Notes: a model not told the origin generated them from the sequence alone. Shown: positions 36,442-45,789, counted from the first letter of the stretch. The stretch is DNA of 64,000 nucleotides from DATFRX01 sp035630615 (GCA_035630615.1 DASQKI010000025.1:54611-118610); one strand, 5' to 3'. A program made the numbers and translations.

Positions 36442-37098
36442 ATGCGGCTGTTCCTGAGCTCCTGGTACCTGCGGGCCGGTCAGCGACCGAGCGAGCTGGG
36501 CCCGGCCGACGGCACCGGTCGGGCGGGCATCGTGCTCAACGCGCTCGACGAGTTCGGGTCGACCCGCGATCACAACCTCGACCGGGAGCGCCGGCCGCTG
36601 GAGGAGCTCGGGTACGCGTGCGAAGAGCTCGACCTGCGGCGCTATTTCGACCAGCCCGACGCCCTGCGTGATCAACTGGACGCGCTCGATCTGGTGTGGG
36701 CCGTCGGCGGCAACTCGTTCGTCCTGGCGCGGGCGATGGTCGCGTCCGGCTTCGTCGACATCGTGCCTAACCGGCTGGCCGACCCGACCTTCGTCTACGG
36801 CGGTTACTCGGCCGGCTCGTGCATGGCCGGACCCGATCTCGCCGGCATCGATCTCGTCGACGGGGCATCGGTGGTCCCCGACGGCTATCCGCGGGATGCC
36901 GAACCTCGATGCATGGGTCTGATCCCGTTCCGGATCCTGCCGCACTGGCAATCCGACCATCCCGAGTCGGCGGCCATCGACCGGGTCGAGGCTGACCTGT
37001 CGGAGAAGGGTCTCGACTATCGGTGCCTGCGCGACGGCCAGGCGTTCGTGGTGGCCGACGGCTCCGTCGAGGTCCGCGAGCTCGACGCCGGCCGCTAG
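36442..37098 (+). CDS. S51-type serine peptidase (peptidase E-like)
   Basis: This 218-residue protein has the class-I-glutamine-amidotransferase-like fold of peptidase E. VWAVGGNSFVLA matches the oxyanion strand, and the nucleophile is Ser123 in GGYSAGSCMAG. A later PHW motif supplies a candidate His. PepE-type enzymes cut Asp-X dipeptides. It lies 6 bp after the tricorn-type gene, so the two probably form a peptide-degradation operon. Confidence 0.8.
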   Translation: MRLFLSSWYLRAGQRPSELGPADGTGRAGIVLNALDEFGSTRDHNLDRERRPLEELGYACEELDLRRYFDQPDALRDQLDALDLVWAVGGNSFVLARAMVASGFVDIVPNRLADPTFVYGGYSAGSCMAGPDLAGIDLVDGASVVPDGYPRDAEPRCMGLIPFRILPHWQSDHPESAAIDRVEADLSEKGLDYRCLRDGQAFVVADGSVEVRELDAGR

Positions 37099-37134
37099 CC
37101 GACCGGTCCCGGCGACCGCGGGCCGTCGGGCGGC

Positions 37135-37140
37135 TATCGT
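37135..37140 (+). promoter_or_regulatory. -10 box of a probable leaderless methyltransferase promoter
   Basis: TATCGT ends 6 nt before the GTG at 37147, and no Shine-Dalgarno lies between. Confidence 0.5.
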
Positions 37141-37146
37141 CGCCGC

Positions 37147-37905
37147 GTGGGAGCACGAGGGAGGCGGCCCGAGCATGCCTCGGCGACGCTGCGCCGGTCG
37201 TGGCGACTGTTTCGCGCGTTCCTGGTCGAGCAGTCCGACCCGGACCGGTTCTACTCGCTGCTGGCCGCCGACTCGGTGCGTCAGCTGTCGGCCTGGACGC
37301 CGCTCGAGGACGCGGTCGTGCTCGACGTCGGCGGGGGACCGGGCTACTTCGCCGACGCCTTCCACGGCGCCGGTGCGGCGTACGTCTCGGTCGACTCCGA
37401 CCTCGGCGAGCTGAGCGCCGTCGGCAAACCCGGCCCCGGCACGGTCGTCGGCAGCGGCCTCGACCTGCCGGTCCGGGACGCGGCGGTCGACGCCTGCTAC
37501 TCGAGCAACGTGCTCGAACACGTGCCTGATCCGGAGCGGATGGTCGACGAGATGGTCCGCGTCACCCGGCCCGGCGGCATCGTGTTCTTGTCGTGGACCA
37601 CGTGGCTGTCGCCGTGGGGCGGACACGAGACGTCGCCGTGGCACTACCTCGGCGGCCGGTACGCGGCGCGACGGTTCGTCCGACGCCACGGCCGTCGCCC
37701 GAAGAACGACTACGGCCGCTCCTTGTTCGCGGTGTCGGCGCATCGGATGCTGCGCTGGGCGCGCGGCGCGGAGGTCGACCGTCGCGTTCGAGTACGCGCG
37801 GCGCTGCCGCGCTACCACCCGTGGTGGGCCCAGTGGGTCGCCGCCGTTCCGGGCGTCCGTGAAGTCGTGTGCTGGAACTACGTTCTCGTCCTGGAGGTGC
37901 GGTGA
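37147..37905 (+). CDS. Class I SAM-dependent methyltransferase
   Basis: This 252-residue Methyltransf_11-type protein has motif I VVLDVGGGPGYF at about residues 58-69 and YSSNVLEHVPDPERM as motif IV/post-II. The C-terminal part has several basic stretches and a WWAQWV segment. It is the first gene of a unit with aftD, overlapping its GTG by 4 bp. This gene order (methyltransferase then AftD) is known in mycolata and suggests a role in envelope glycan or lipid modification; the substrate is unknown. Confidence 0.82.
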   Translation: MGARGRRPEHASATLRRSWRLFRAFLVEQSDPDRFYSLLAADSVRQLSAWTPLEDAVVLDVGGGPGYFADAFHGAGAAYVSVDSDLGELSAVGKPGPGTVVGSGLDLPVRDAAVDACYSSNVLEHVPDPERMVDEMVRVTRPGGIVFLSWTTWLSPWGGHETSPWHYLGGRYAARRFVRRHGRRPKNDYGRSLFAVSAHRMLRWARGAEVDRRVRVRAALPRYHPWWAQWVAAVPGVREVVCWNYVLVLEVR

Positions 37906-40900
37906 GCGCGGTTACGACGCTGCGTAGTCGCTCGCCGCAGCTCGTCGTCTGCGCGCTGCTCACCGTGCTCGCGTTCGCGCAGGCGCCGGGCAAGATCGCG
38001 CCGGACACCAAGCTCGACCTCACCGAGGACCCATGGGGCTTCATGGGTCGGGCGTTGGACCTGTGGGATCCGTCCGGCTTCGCTGGCCAGCTGCAGAACC
38101 AGGCCTACGGCTACCTCTTCCCGATGGGACCATTCTTCGGCGTCGCTGACGCAATCGGCCTGCAGCCCTGGGTGACGCAGCGTCTGTGGTGGGCGGTGGT
38201 GCTGTGCGTCGGGTTCACCGGCATGTACGTCTTGGCCCGCCGGCTCGCGATCGGGACGCCGACCGCAGCGCTGATCGCGGCCGTCGCGTACGCGCTGTCG
38301 CCGCGGATCCTGTCGACGCTCGGACCGGTGTCGGCCGAGGCGTGGCCGATGGCGCTGGCGCCCTGGGTCGTCGTGCCGCTCGTGGACGCCGTTCGGCGCG
38401 GGTCATATCGGCGCGCGGCCTGCCTGTCGGGGCTCGTCGTCTTCGCGATGGGCGGAGTCAACGCCGCACTCGTCTTGGCCGCGATCGCGCCCGCCGGTCT
38501 CTATCTGCTCACCAGGCCGCGCGAGCGGCTATCGCTCCGGATGATCGGTTGGTGGCTGGTCGCGGTGCTCGCAGCGTCCGCCTGGTGGGTCGTGCCGCTC
38601 CTCCTACTCGGCGTCTACAGCCCGCCGTTCCTCGACTACATCGAAGGCTCGTCGGTGACCACTGCGCCGACGTCGCTCGCCGAAGTAGTCCGCGGCGCGT
38701 CGCATTGGGTCGGCTACCTCGGGCCGGGGCTCGGCTCGCCCTGGCAGGCCGGGCACGACCTCGTCACCGAGCCGGCGCTGGTCTTGGACACCGTCGTCGT
38801 CGCCGCGGTCGGGTTGGCCGGACTCACGCTCCGCCGCCTGCCCGAGCGGCGCTGGCTCGTCACCTCGCTGATGCTCGGTGTGCTGGCCGTGACGTTCGGG
38901 CACGCCGGGCCGGGCACCGGATGGCTCAGTGGCCTCGAGCGGGACGCGCTCGACGGGCTGCTGGCGCCGCTGCGCAACGTGCACAAGTTCGATCCACTGA
39001 TCCGGATCCCGCTGGTGCTGGGCCTAGCCCATCTGATCGGCGTCGTCACCCGACGGATCCGCGACGACGTCACGCGCACGACGGCCTGGGCCGTCGTCGC
39101 CATGACCGCTCTCGCCGTCGTCGGCAGCGCCGGACCGGCATTGGCCGGTCGTCTTCCGTCGGAGGGCTCGTACGACGCCGTGCCGGACTACTGGCGACAG
39201 ACCGCGACGTGGCTGGACGACTACGCCGACGGTCGCGCGCTGCTGGCACCGGGTTCGCGGTTCGGCATCTACTACTGGGGCACGACCAACGACGAACCGC
39301 TGCAGGCGCTGACCGACGCGTCGTGGGAGGTTCGGAACGCGATCCCGCTGGTGACCGCCGGTCACATCCGGATGCTCGACGCGGTGGAGCAGCGGTTCGC
39401 CGCCGGCCAACCGTCCGACGGTCTCGCCGCGTACTTGGCCCGGGCCGGCATCGGTTACGTCGTGGTCCGCAACGACCTCGATCAGGCGGCTCTTGGCACG
39501 CCCCGTCCAGTACTCCTCCATCAAGTGCTGGAGCAGTCGACGGGCTTCGCCCGAGTCGCCGCGTTCGGGCCGCGTGTCGAGGTCGAGGCTGAGCCGGGCG
39601 TGGTCGTCGACGGCGGACTGCAGCCGGACTATCCCGCGGTCGAGATCTGGGCCGTCGACGGCCCGATCGATCCGGTGTCGATCACGTCGTTGCACGACGT
39701 GACCCAGGTCGTCGGCGGACCGGAGTCGTTGCTCGATCTGGCCGACGCAGGTGCGCTGCCATCGGGTCCGACCGTGCTCGCGTCGGAAGCGCCGACCTGG
39801 AGCGAGTCGCTCGCCACCGTGCTGACCGACGGATTGCGCCGGCGGGAGATCAGCTTCGGCGCCAACCTCGACAACGCGTCGCAGACACTGGCCGACACCG
39901 ACCCGCTGCGCCTCGACCAGCCGGCGTCGGACTACCTCGTCACCGACGACGAACGGTACGAGTCGGTTGCCGAGTGGCTCGGCGTACGCGACGTCCGCGT
40001 CTCGTCGTCGGCGTCCGATGCCGGTGCATGGGGCGGCAGCCGACCCGATCGGCAACCTGGCGCCGCCTTCGACGGCCGGTCCGACACCGCATGGCTCGCC
40101 GACCCCGTCACGGCCGGCGACCCCGCATGGATTCGAGTCGACTTCGCCCAACCGACCCGGGTCGACATCCTCCAACTCGCCTTGCCCCGCGCGCTCTCGA
40201 CGGTCGCGGAGGTCGGCGTCGAGGTCGACGGGACCTCGGCCCGGGTCGATCCGGGCGACCGGCGTTGGGTCACGGTCGACCTCGACGCAGAGCCGACCGA
40301 CTCGCTGACGGTCGAGCTCCGACCCGAGTCGGGCTCGACCGACGTGATGGGGATTGCCGAGCTCGAGATCCCCGGGGTGACGCCGCGGCATGTCATCCGG
40401 ACGCCGGACGTGCTGGCGGCCGGACAGCCTCCGGCGGCCATCGTCATGAGCGCGCCGACGGGACGCCGGTCGGGATGCGTCGAGGCGACGTCGATCGTGT
40501 GCGCGCCGAGCCTGGTGCGTGGTGGCGAGGAAGACGCCGGCCTGGAGCGCGAGATCACCGTGCCGTCGACGGACGTCTACACGCTCGACGCCCGACTCGT
40601 CCCGCTGCCTGGGATCGGCCTCGATCGCTGGCTCGGCCGGCTCGCCGGGCTCGGGGTCGGCGTCGCGGCCTCGTCGAGCGGCGTGCCCGACCCGCTCGGC
40701 GGACCGCTCGCGGCCGTGGACGGCGATCCGTCGACCGGCTGGGTGGCCGGTCCGTTCGACGGCGAGCCGACGTTGGAGTTTGACTGGCGCCGACCGGAGC
40801 GGATCGACGGCCTGCGCCTGGTGCACGACAGCGACCTCGCGGCGTCGGCGCCGACTCGGGTCGAGGTCGAGACCGATGCGACGAGCTACGACGTGGCCGT

Positions 40901-42194
40901 CGGCGGCGACGGCATGCTCGACGGCCTGCCGCCGTTGCGTACCCGGCACCTGACGCTCCGGCTGCACGACCCGATCCGAACGCTGTGGTATGACCCGGTG
41001 ACCCGACGGACGACCGCGCTGCCGGTCGGCGTCAGTGACATCGAGATCAACGGCGACGCCCCCGGTGCCGAGCTCCTCCTCGATCAGACGATCCACCTGG
41101 CCTGCGGTCGAGGTCCGAACGCCTTGATCGACGGCGAGCTGCAACGCACCGAGGTCGAGACCTCCCTGCGTGACCTGGTCGAACTGCGGCCGGCCCAAGC
41201 TCAGCTGTGCGAGGCGGTCGACTCGGTTGGAGACCCGACGCCGGAGGTCACGCTGACCGCGGGGACCCACGACGTGTCCCTGCCGTCGACGTCACGGTGG
41301 CGTGCGCTGAGCCTGACGATGGCCGATGCCCGTTGGGACCCCGACCGGCCCGCCGACACCGTCGCCTGGACGATCGACGACTGGGGTCGGAGCGAGCGCC
41401 GCATCGACGTCGGGCCGCGGGCCGGACCCACGCTGCTCGCCGTCACCGAAAACGCCAACGCCGGCTGGGTCGCGACTTTGGACGGCGAGCAGCTCGAGGC
41501 GGTCACCGTCGACGGATGGCAGCAGGGCTATGTCGTACCGCCCGGTCCGGCCGGGACGATCGAGCTGCGATTCGGGCCGACGACGGGTTATCGGGTCGCG
41601 CTGGCGATCGGACTGGGGCTCGTCGTCCTCCTCGCGGCGGCTGCGGTGACCGGTACCCTTTCGCGCCCATACTCTTCGCGCCGAGATTGCGCGTCCTGTC
41701 CACCTGGGGAGTCGCGATCGCTGTCCGCCGTTCCGGCCGGTGGACAGGACGCGCAATCTCGGCGCGAACGATGGCGGCGGGGGCTGCTGCTGGCCGGAGG
41801 CGTCGTGGCCTTCGGCTGTCTCGGCGGGGCGGGCGGAATCGCCGTCGCCGTGGCCATAGCGCTCGCGCGGATCCAGTGGGGGCGGTGGCGACGGCTCCGT
41901 CCGGTCGCCCGCGAGTGGGCGTGGGCGGCCGCGACGTTCGGTGTCTACGGCGCGGTCGGAGTCGTGCTGGCGTGGGCACCGGCGGGGTCGGCCGACTACA
42001 CCGGCGACGGTTGGACCGTCCAGATCCTGTCCTTGGTCGCGCTGGCGATGGCGGTGGCACCGGCCCTCGTCGACAGGCTGGCCGCTCACCAGTCGGCCGG
42101 CTGGGGAAGCCCGACGACTAGGTCGTTGACGCAAACCGCGGTGCCGGACGTCGCCAACCGCACCGACGACACCGCCCCCGACACGGCGACGTAG
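37902..42194 (+). CDS. aftD: AftD-type alpha-(1->3)-arabinofuranosyltransferase (DUF3367)
   Basis: This 1430-residue GT-C enzyme starts at the GTG overlapping the methyltransferase stop. The AftD signature is clear: KIAPDTKLDLTEDPWGFM with the first-loop acidic motif, then NQAYGYLFPMGPFF and WVTQRLWWA. About 11 helices fill residues 1-420; a large extracytoplasmic region follows, with two discoidin/F5-8C-like modules (about 715-810 and 930-1030), and the C-terminus returns to the membrane. AftD adds alpha-1,3-arabinofuranose branches from DPA in arabinogalactan and LAM synthesis. A 30-bp inverted repeat interrupts the C-terminal helices in frame. The last 109 bp overlap the convergent GT-C gene. 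Confidence 0.88.
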   Translation: MSAVTTLRSRSPQLVVCALLTVLAFAQAPGKIAPDTKLDLTEDPWGFMGRALDLWDPSGFAGQLQNQAYGYLFPMGPFFGVADAIGLQPWVTQRLWWAVVLCVGFTGMYVLARRLAIGTPTAALIAAVAYALSPRILSTLGPVSAEAWPMALAPWVVVPLVDAVRRGSYRRAACLSGLVVFAMGGVNAALVLAAIAPAGLYLLTRPRERLSLRMIGWWLVAVLAASAWWVVPLLLLGVYSPPFLDYIEGSSVTTAPTSLAEVVRGASHWVGYLGPGLGSPWQAGHDLVTEPALVLDTVVVAAVGLAGLTLRRLPERRWLVTSLMLGVLAVTFGHAGPGTGWLSGLERDALDGLLAPLRNVHKFDPLIRIPLVLGLAHLIGVVTRRIRDDVTRTTAWAVVAMTALAVVGSAGPALAGRLPSEGSYDAVPDYWRQTATWLDDYADGRALLAPGSRFGIYYWGTTNDEPLQALTDASWEVRNAIPLVTAGHIRMLDAVEQRFAAGQPSDGLAAYLARAGIGYVVVRNDLDQAALGTPRPVLLHQVLEQSTGFARVAAFGPRVEVEAEPGVVVDGGLQPDYPAVEIWAVDGPIDPVSITSLHDVTQVVGGPESLLDLADAGALPSGPTVLASEAPTWSESLATVLTDGLRRREISFGANLDNASQTLADTDPLRLDQPASDYLVTDDERYESVAEWLGVRDVRVSSSASDAGAWGGSRPDRQPGAAFDGRSDTAWLADPVTAGDPAWIRVDFAQPTRVDILQLALPRALSTVAEVGVEVDGTSARVDPGDRRWVTVDLDAEPTDSLTVELRPESGSTDVMGIAELEIPGVTPRHVIRTPDVLAAGQPPAAIVMSAPTGRRSGCVEATSIVCAPSLVRGGEEDAGLEREITVPSTDVYTLDARLVPLPGIGLDRWLGRLAGLGVGVAASSSGVPDPLGGPLAAVDGDPSTGWVAGPFDGEPTLEFDWRRPERIDGLRLVHDSDLAASAPTRVEVETDATSYDVAVGGDGMLDGLPPLRTRHLTLRLHDPIRTLWYDPVTRRTTALPVGVSDIEINGDAPGAELLLDQTIHLACGRGPNALIDGELQRTEVETSLRDLVELRPAQAQLCEAVDSVGDPTPEVTLTAGTHDVSLPSTSRWRALSLTMADARWDPDRPADTVAWTIDDWGRSERRIDVGPRAGPTLLAVTENANAGWVATLDGEQLEAVTVDGWQQGYVVPPGPAGTIELRFGPTTGYRVALAIGLGLVVLLAAAAVTGTLSRPYSSRRDCASCPPGESRSLSAVPAGGQDAQSRRERWRRGLLLAGGVVAFGCLGGAGGIAVAVAIALARIQWGRWRRLRPVAREWAWAAATFGVYGAVGVVLAWAPAGSADYTGDGWTVQILSLVALAMAVAPALVDRLAAHQSAGWGSPTTRSLTQTAVPDVANRTDDTAPDTAT
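41675..41768. repeat. 30-bp perfect inverted repeat inside aftD
   Basis: Arms 41675-41704 and 41739-41768 are exact reverse complements (30 of 30), separated by 34 bp. The left arm starts TTCGCGCCGAGATTGCGCG and the right arm ends with its complement. The octamer TTCGCGCC also occurs at 41660, just outside. The whole segment is in frame with aftD and encodes a Ser/Arg/Cys-rich loop (SSRRDCASCPPGES) unlike the flanking hydrophobic sequence. This looks like a mobile palindromic element accommodated in the coding sequence. Confidence 0.92.
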
Positions 42195-43915
42195 GCGACG
42201 CCGTTGCCCTCGGTCACCGGCACGTCGACGTCGGTGTCGCCGGCCGCGAGCGCGAGTGTGCCGTCGAACCGGGTCGAATAGCGCAGCTGCACGATCCAGT
42301 CCCAGGCGAAGGCCGCGCTGTCGAGCCGGACTGCGACCCCTGTCGAGTCGACCCGCCAGCCGCAAGGTCCGTCGGGGCCCGGCACCGCGGCGATGCCCGA
42401 CACGGTCGACCGTCGCAGCTGGCCGTCGGCTCCGATGTCATAGAGCCGCGCGGTCGACTCACCAGGCCGCAGGTCGTCGAACTCGGCCCCGGTCGGCGGC
42501 AGCAGCCGAGACGGCAGTGTCGCGGGCCAAAGCAGTCGCCAGACGACCGCGCTCGGCACCGGTCCGTCGTAGAGCACCGTGGTCGGATCGACCCGGTCGA
42601 GATCGGCGCGGGCGTTCGCGAAGTACGTTCGGCCGGCGTTGTCGGCCCATCGCTCTCGGTAGGTCGCGAGCGAGTACGCCGAGCTGACGGCGAGCCCCAT
42701 GACGGCGGCGACCGCGACCGTACGCCGGTCGACGGGGCCTGAGCCGAGTCGGTCGACGAGCGATCGATCTCGCCGCCGCAGCATGACGGGAGTCCCGGCC
42801 CGCACCGGTGCCGTCACCGGGAGGGTGGCGAACGCCAGGGCCAGCGTCACGACAAGGCCGAGGTCGGTCAGATAGCGATACTCGGCTCCGATCGCCAGCA
42901 CGCCAGTGTCCTGCACACGGGTGAACAGCAGCAGCCCGATCTCGACCGCGACGTAGCCGGCGGCAAGGATCCACCCTCGGGCGGCACCGCGCCGCCGCGA
43001 GATGGTCACCGCGATGACGCCGACGACGACCACCGCCGCGAACAGCTGCGCCAGCGGATGCGGATCGGCCAGCGAGTCGACCCATCCGATCGGCTCCCAC
43101 CGCCACGGCCCACCGACGACGCCCGGCACCAGTGACCGACGCAGTGCGACGTCGACGAGGTCGACCGCCTCGGAGGCGGTGACGCCGCCGCGTACGGGAC
43201 CTTCGACCGCCATCGCGTAGCCGACGGCGTACCCGACGCCGAGCACGACGTAGCCCACCCAGACGACCCAATAGCGCCGGACGGTGCTCCACAGTCCGCG
43301 CAGGGGATCGCCGCCGACGAGAAACAGCCAGGTGACCGCGAAGACCAGCGGCATCGCCAACGCGGTCTTCTCCGAGAACGAGAGCCCGACGGTGACCGCG
43401 CCGACACCGAGCAGTGCGTCCCGGATCCGGCCGGTCCGCGCGTACCGGACCTGGGCGAGGAGAGCCAGCAGCGTGCACAGCTGCTGGGGGAGCTGGTTGA
43501 GTGCGGCGGCCCACCACACCATGCCGGGCAGCGTGAGCGTGCCGAACGAGAAGACCGCGAACGGAAGCAGGATCGCCGGCCGGTCGCCGAACAGTCGTCG
43601 GAGCAGCTGCACCATCGCGAGGTCGACGGCCAGTTGGAGCAGCAGGCTGATCGTCACGACTGGCGCGAACGACAACGGTGCCGCTCGAGTCGTCAGCCAG
43701 ACCCACACCATCGAGCCCGGCATCAGATGCGCGTTGTAGGGCTCGAACAGGTAGTCCGCGCTCATCAACGGCTGCTCGGCGGCCCGGGTGTAGAAGACGT
43801 AGTCGTCGAGGCTGAAGAATCCGCCGTAGCCGACCCAGGCCCGCAGCCCGAGCTGGGTCGCGATCAGCGCGAGCGCTCCGAGCGTCACCGGCGAGAGCCG
43901 ACGCCACCCCGTCAT
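42086..43915 (-). CDS. GT-C-like membrane glycosyltransferase
   Basis: This 609-residue protein has about 11-12 helices and then a soluble C-terminal beta domain. The first loop contains FSLDDYVFYTRAA, the acidic pair expected of a GT-C enzyme using polyprenyl-phosphate sugar. The ATG at 43915 overlaps the upstream methyltransferase stop (ATGA); an open frame to 44308 only shadows that gene. Its 3' end overlaps aftD by 109 bp on the opposite strand. It probably transfers a sugar outside the membrane in the same glycan pathway as AftD; acceptor and donor are unknown. Confidence 0.75.
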   Translation of the reverse strand: MTGWRRLSPVTLGALALIATQLGLRAWVGYGGFFSLDDYVFYTRAAEQPLMSADYLFEPYNAHLMPGSMVWVWLTTRAAPLSFAPVVTISLLLQLAVDLAMVQLLRRLFGDRPAILLPFAVFSFGTLTLPGMVWWAAALNQLPQQLCTLLALLAQVRYARTGRIRDALLGVGAVTVGLSFSEKTALAMPLVFAVTWLFLVGGDPLRGLWSTVRRYWVVWVGYVVLGVGYAVGYAMAVEGPVRGGVTASEAVDLVDVALRRSLVPGVVGGPWRWEPIGWVDSLADPHPLAQLFAAVVVVGVIAVTISRRRGAARGWILAAGYVAVEIGLLLFTRVQDTGVLAIGAEYRYLTDLGLVVTLALAFATLPVTAPVRAGTPVMLRRRDRSLVDRLGSGPVDRRTVAVAAVMGLAVSSAYSLATYRERWADNAGRTYFANARADLDRVDPTTVLYDGPVPSAVVWRLLWPATLPSRLLPPTGAEFDDLRPGESTARLYDIGADGQLRRSTVSGIAAVPGPDGPCGWRVDSTGVAVRLDSAAFAWDWIVQLRYSTRFDGTLALAAGDTDVDVPVTEGNGVAYVAVSGAVSSVRLATSGTAVCVNDLVVGLPQPADW

Positions 43916-44652
43916 CGTCGGACTGCGAAGTAGCGGTGATAGGTCCAGTGCCCGCCGTACGTCGCGTCCTCGACCCGGTCGAGCACCTCGACGCCGTACG
44001 CCGCGACGGCCGACTCGAACTCGCTCGCGCTCATGCCGTGCATCCGCATCGGCGCGGGATAGCCCAAGAGGCGACGCTGGCCGAACCGCAGCAGTCGTCG
44101 CGGCGCGAACCGAAACAGCAAGCCCTTGACGCTCCTGGTCGGCGCGGTCGCGACCTGCACGACGAGTGCGCCACCTGGCCGGACGACGCGAGCCAGCTCG
44201 CCGAGGAAGACGCGTGCCGACGCCGGTGGCAGGTGCTGGAGCACGAGACTCGAATAGGCCAGGTCGAATGTCTCCGACTCGAACATCGACAGGTCGTCGC
44301 CGGTGCACTGCACAAACTCGCAGCGCCCTTCCGAGCGATCGATTCGGCGGGCGACCTCGAGCATGCTGGCGGCCGCGTCGACGCCGACGACGCGGTCGGC
44401 ATGCTCGGCAAGGGCCTGGGTGGTCCTACCGGCGCCGGAGCCAAAGTCCAACACGCGGCGCAGCGGACCCGGACGGGTCAGCGAGCGCAGGCGATCGAGG
44501 GCGGTGTCGACCTCGACCCGACCCGTCCGCAAGAAGTCGTCCAGGCTCCAGCCGCCATGGCGTGTGCCCGGCATCATCAGCACCGCCCACAGCGGATCGT
44601 CGGCACCGAGACGCTCCCAATCTCGGCGCACTTCATCGAGTCCCTCGTGCAC
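43912..44652 (-). CDS. Class I SAM-dependent methyltransferase
   Basis: This 246-residue protein starts at GTG with GGGAGG upstream. Motif I is VLDFGSGAGRTT at about residues 67-78, motif II VVGVDAAASML and post-motif YSSLVLQHLPP. The C-terminal half has a basic patch (LLFRFAPRRLLRFGQRR) that could sit at the membrane. It is translationally coupled to the GT-C-like gene downstream and divergent from the DUF3068 gene, 96 bp away. The substrate is probably a glycan or lipid, by context only. Confidence 0.82.
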   Translation of the reverse strand: MHEGLDEVRRDWERLGADDPLWAVLMMPGTRHGGWSLDDFLRTGRVEVDTALDRLRSLTRPGPLRRVLDFGSGAGRTTQALAEHADRVVGVDAAASMLEVARRIDRSEGRCEFVQCTGDDLSMFESETFDLAYSSLVLQHLPPASARVFLGELARVVRPGGALVVQVATAPTRSVKGLLFRFAPRRLLRFGQRRLLGYPAPMRMHGMSASEFESAVAAYGVEVLDRVEDATYGGHWTYHRYFAVRR

Positions 44653-44748
44653 TCCGTCGTCCTCCCTGACGCGCTGGCCGAGAACCTATCCAACGGACAG
44701 CCCGACTGGTACTGTCCGCTCACTTGCGCGGACGTGGAGGGAGCACAC

Positions 44749-45789
44749 GTGGCCAAGAAGCTTGGTTTCGCATGCCTTGGTATCGCCATGCTGTTCATCG
44801 TGGGAGCGGCTCTGTCGAAGTGGTACGCCTACCCGCGCCTGGCGCTCGCGGTGATCGACCGCGACACCACGGACACCCCCGCGGTCGCCTCCGGATCGGA
44901 TGCCACCTACTTAGACCGCCACCAAGAACGGCCGCAGATCGTGACCGGAGGCGAACTCGAGTCGGTCCGCAAGGTCGTCGGGCAGGTCGACGACAGCGAG
45001 TCGGCGAGCGACGAACTCGGCGAGGAGATCGCGGTGTACGAGACGTTGTCGTACACCGACGTCCCGGGCTTCGATCCCACAACGGACGGCGACCCGCTGA
45101 CTGCCACCTTCGACCGCATCGCTTTCGACCGGCACACCGCCGAACTGGTCGATTGCTGCGACAGCTACACCGAGTTCAACGGGGTGCGCAAGGAGGTCGA
45201 TTTCGACGGCCTGTATCTCAAGTTCCCGTTCCACACGGAGAAGAAAGACTACGAGTTCTGGGATACCACGCTGCAGAAGGCGACGCCGATCCGCTACGAG
45301 GGCGAGGAAGAGATCCAGGGGCTGACCGTCTACAAGTTCGTGCAGACGATCGAGCCCACCGACGTCGATCTCCAGACCGCCGGCACCGAGCACATACCAG
45401 TACCGGGCTACCTCGTCGGTGGCGCCGAGGACTCACCGGCGGCCGAAGCCGATCGGATCTACGCCAACGTGCGTACGGTGTGGATCGAGCCCGAGACCGG
45501 CACGATCATCGACGCTCAGGAGGAGCAGCACAGCACGCTCGAGGTGGACGGTGTAGAGAAAGCCGTCATCACGGACGTGACGCTGAAGTACACCGACGAC
45601 ACGGTCTCGTTCAACGTCGGCGAGTGGGAGGACGAGGCGTTCCAGCTCAAGCTGCTCCGGGTCTGGATTCCGTTGTTCGGCGGGATCGCTGGCTTCGTCC
45701 TGCTGGTGCTCGGCGGCGTGCTCCTCTGGCGCAACGAGCGGCCCCGTGGACGGCGGATCGCCGAGGACCGCGAAGTGGTCGCCGCTTGA
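44749..45789 (+). CDS. DUF3068 membrane-anchored protein
   Basis: This 346-residue protein starts at GTG with GGAGGGAG 5 nt upstream. An N-terminal hydrophobic segment (residues 5-25) and a C-terminal one (about 308-330) flank an extracytoplasmic beta-rich domain, the layout of DUF3068 proteins. Recognisable segments are YLDRHQERPQIV, CCDSYTEFNGVRKEVDFDGLY and KFPFHTEKKDYEFWD. The function is unknown; the family occurs in actinobacteria with complex envelopes, often near glycosyltransferases. The frame is open far upstream, but only as a shadow of the opposite-strand gene. Confidence 0.85.
   Translation: MAKKLGFACLGIAMLFIVGAALSKWYAYPRLALAVIDRDTTDTPAVASGSDATYLDRHQERPQIVTGGELESVRKVVGQVDDSESASDELGEEIAVYETLSYTDVPGFDPTTDGDPLTATFDRIAFDRHTAELVDCCDSYTEFNGVRKEVDFDGLYLKFPFHTEKKDYEFWDTTLQKATPIRYEGEEEIQGLTVYKFVQTIEPTDVDLQTAGTEHIPVPGYLVGGAEDSPAAEADRIYANVRTVWIEPETGTIIDAQEEQHSTLEVDGVEKAVITDVTLKYTDDTVSFNVGEWEDEAFQLKLLRVWIPLFGGIAGFVLLVLGGVLLWRNERPRGRRIAEDREVVAA

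Noticed and set aside
34390..37818. Minus-strand open frame of 1142 codons opposite the tricorn-type gene
   Set aside because: Shadow of three well-identified plus-strand genes; composition is typical of antisense frames in high-GC DNA.
43936..44748. N-terminal extension of the DUF3068 protein by 271 residues
   Set aside because: It is antisense to the methyltransferase gene; the GTG at 44749 has a strong ribosome-binding site and starts the expected membrane anchor.
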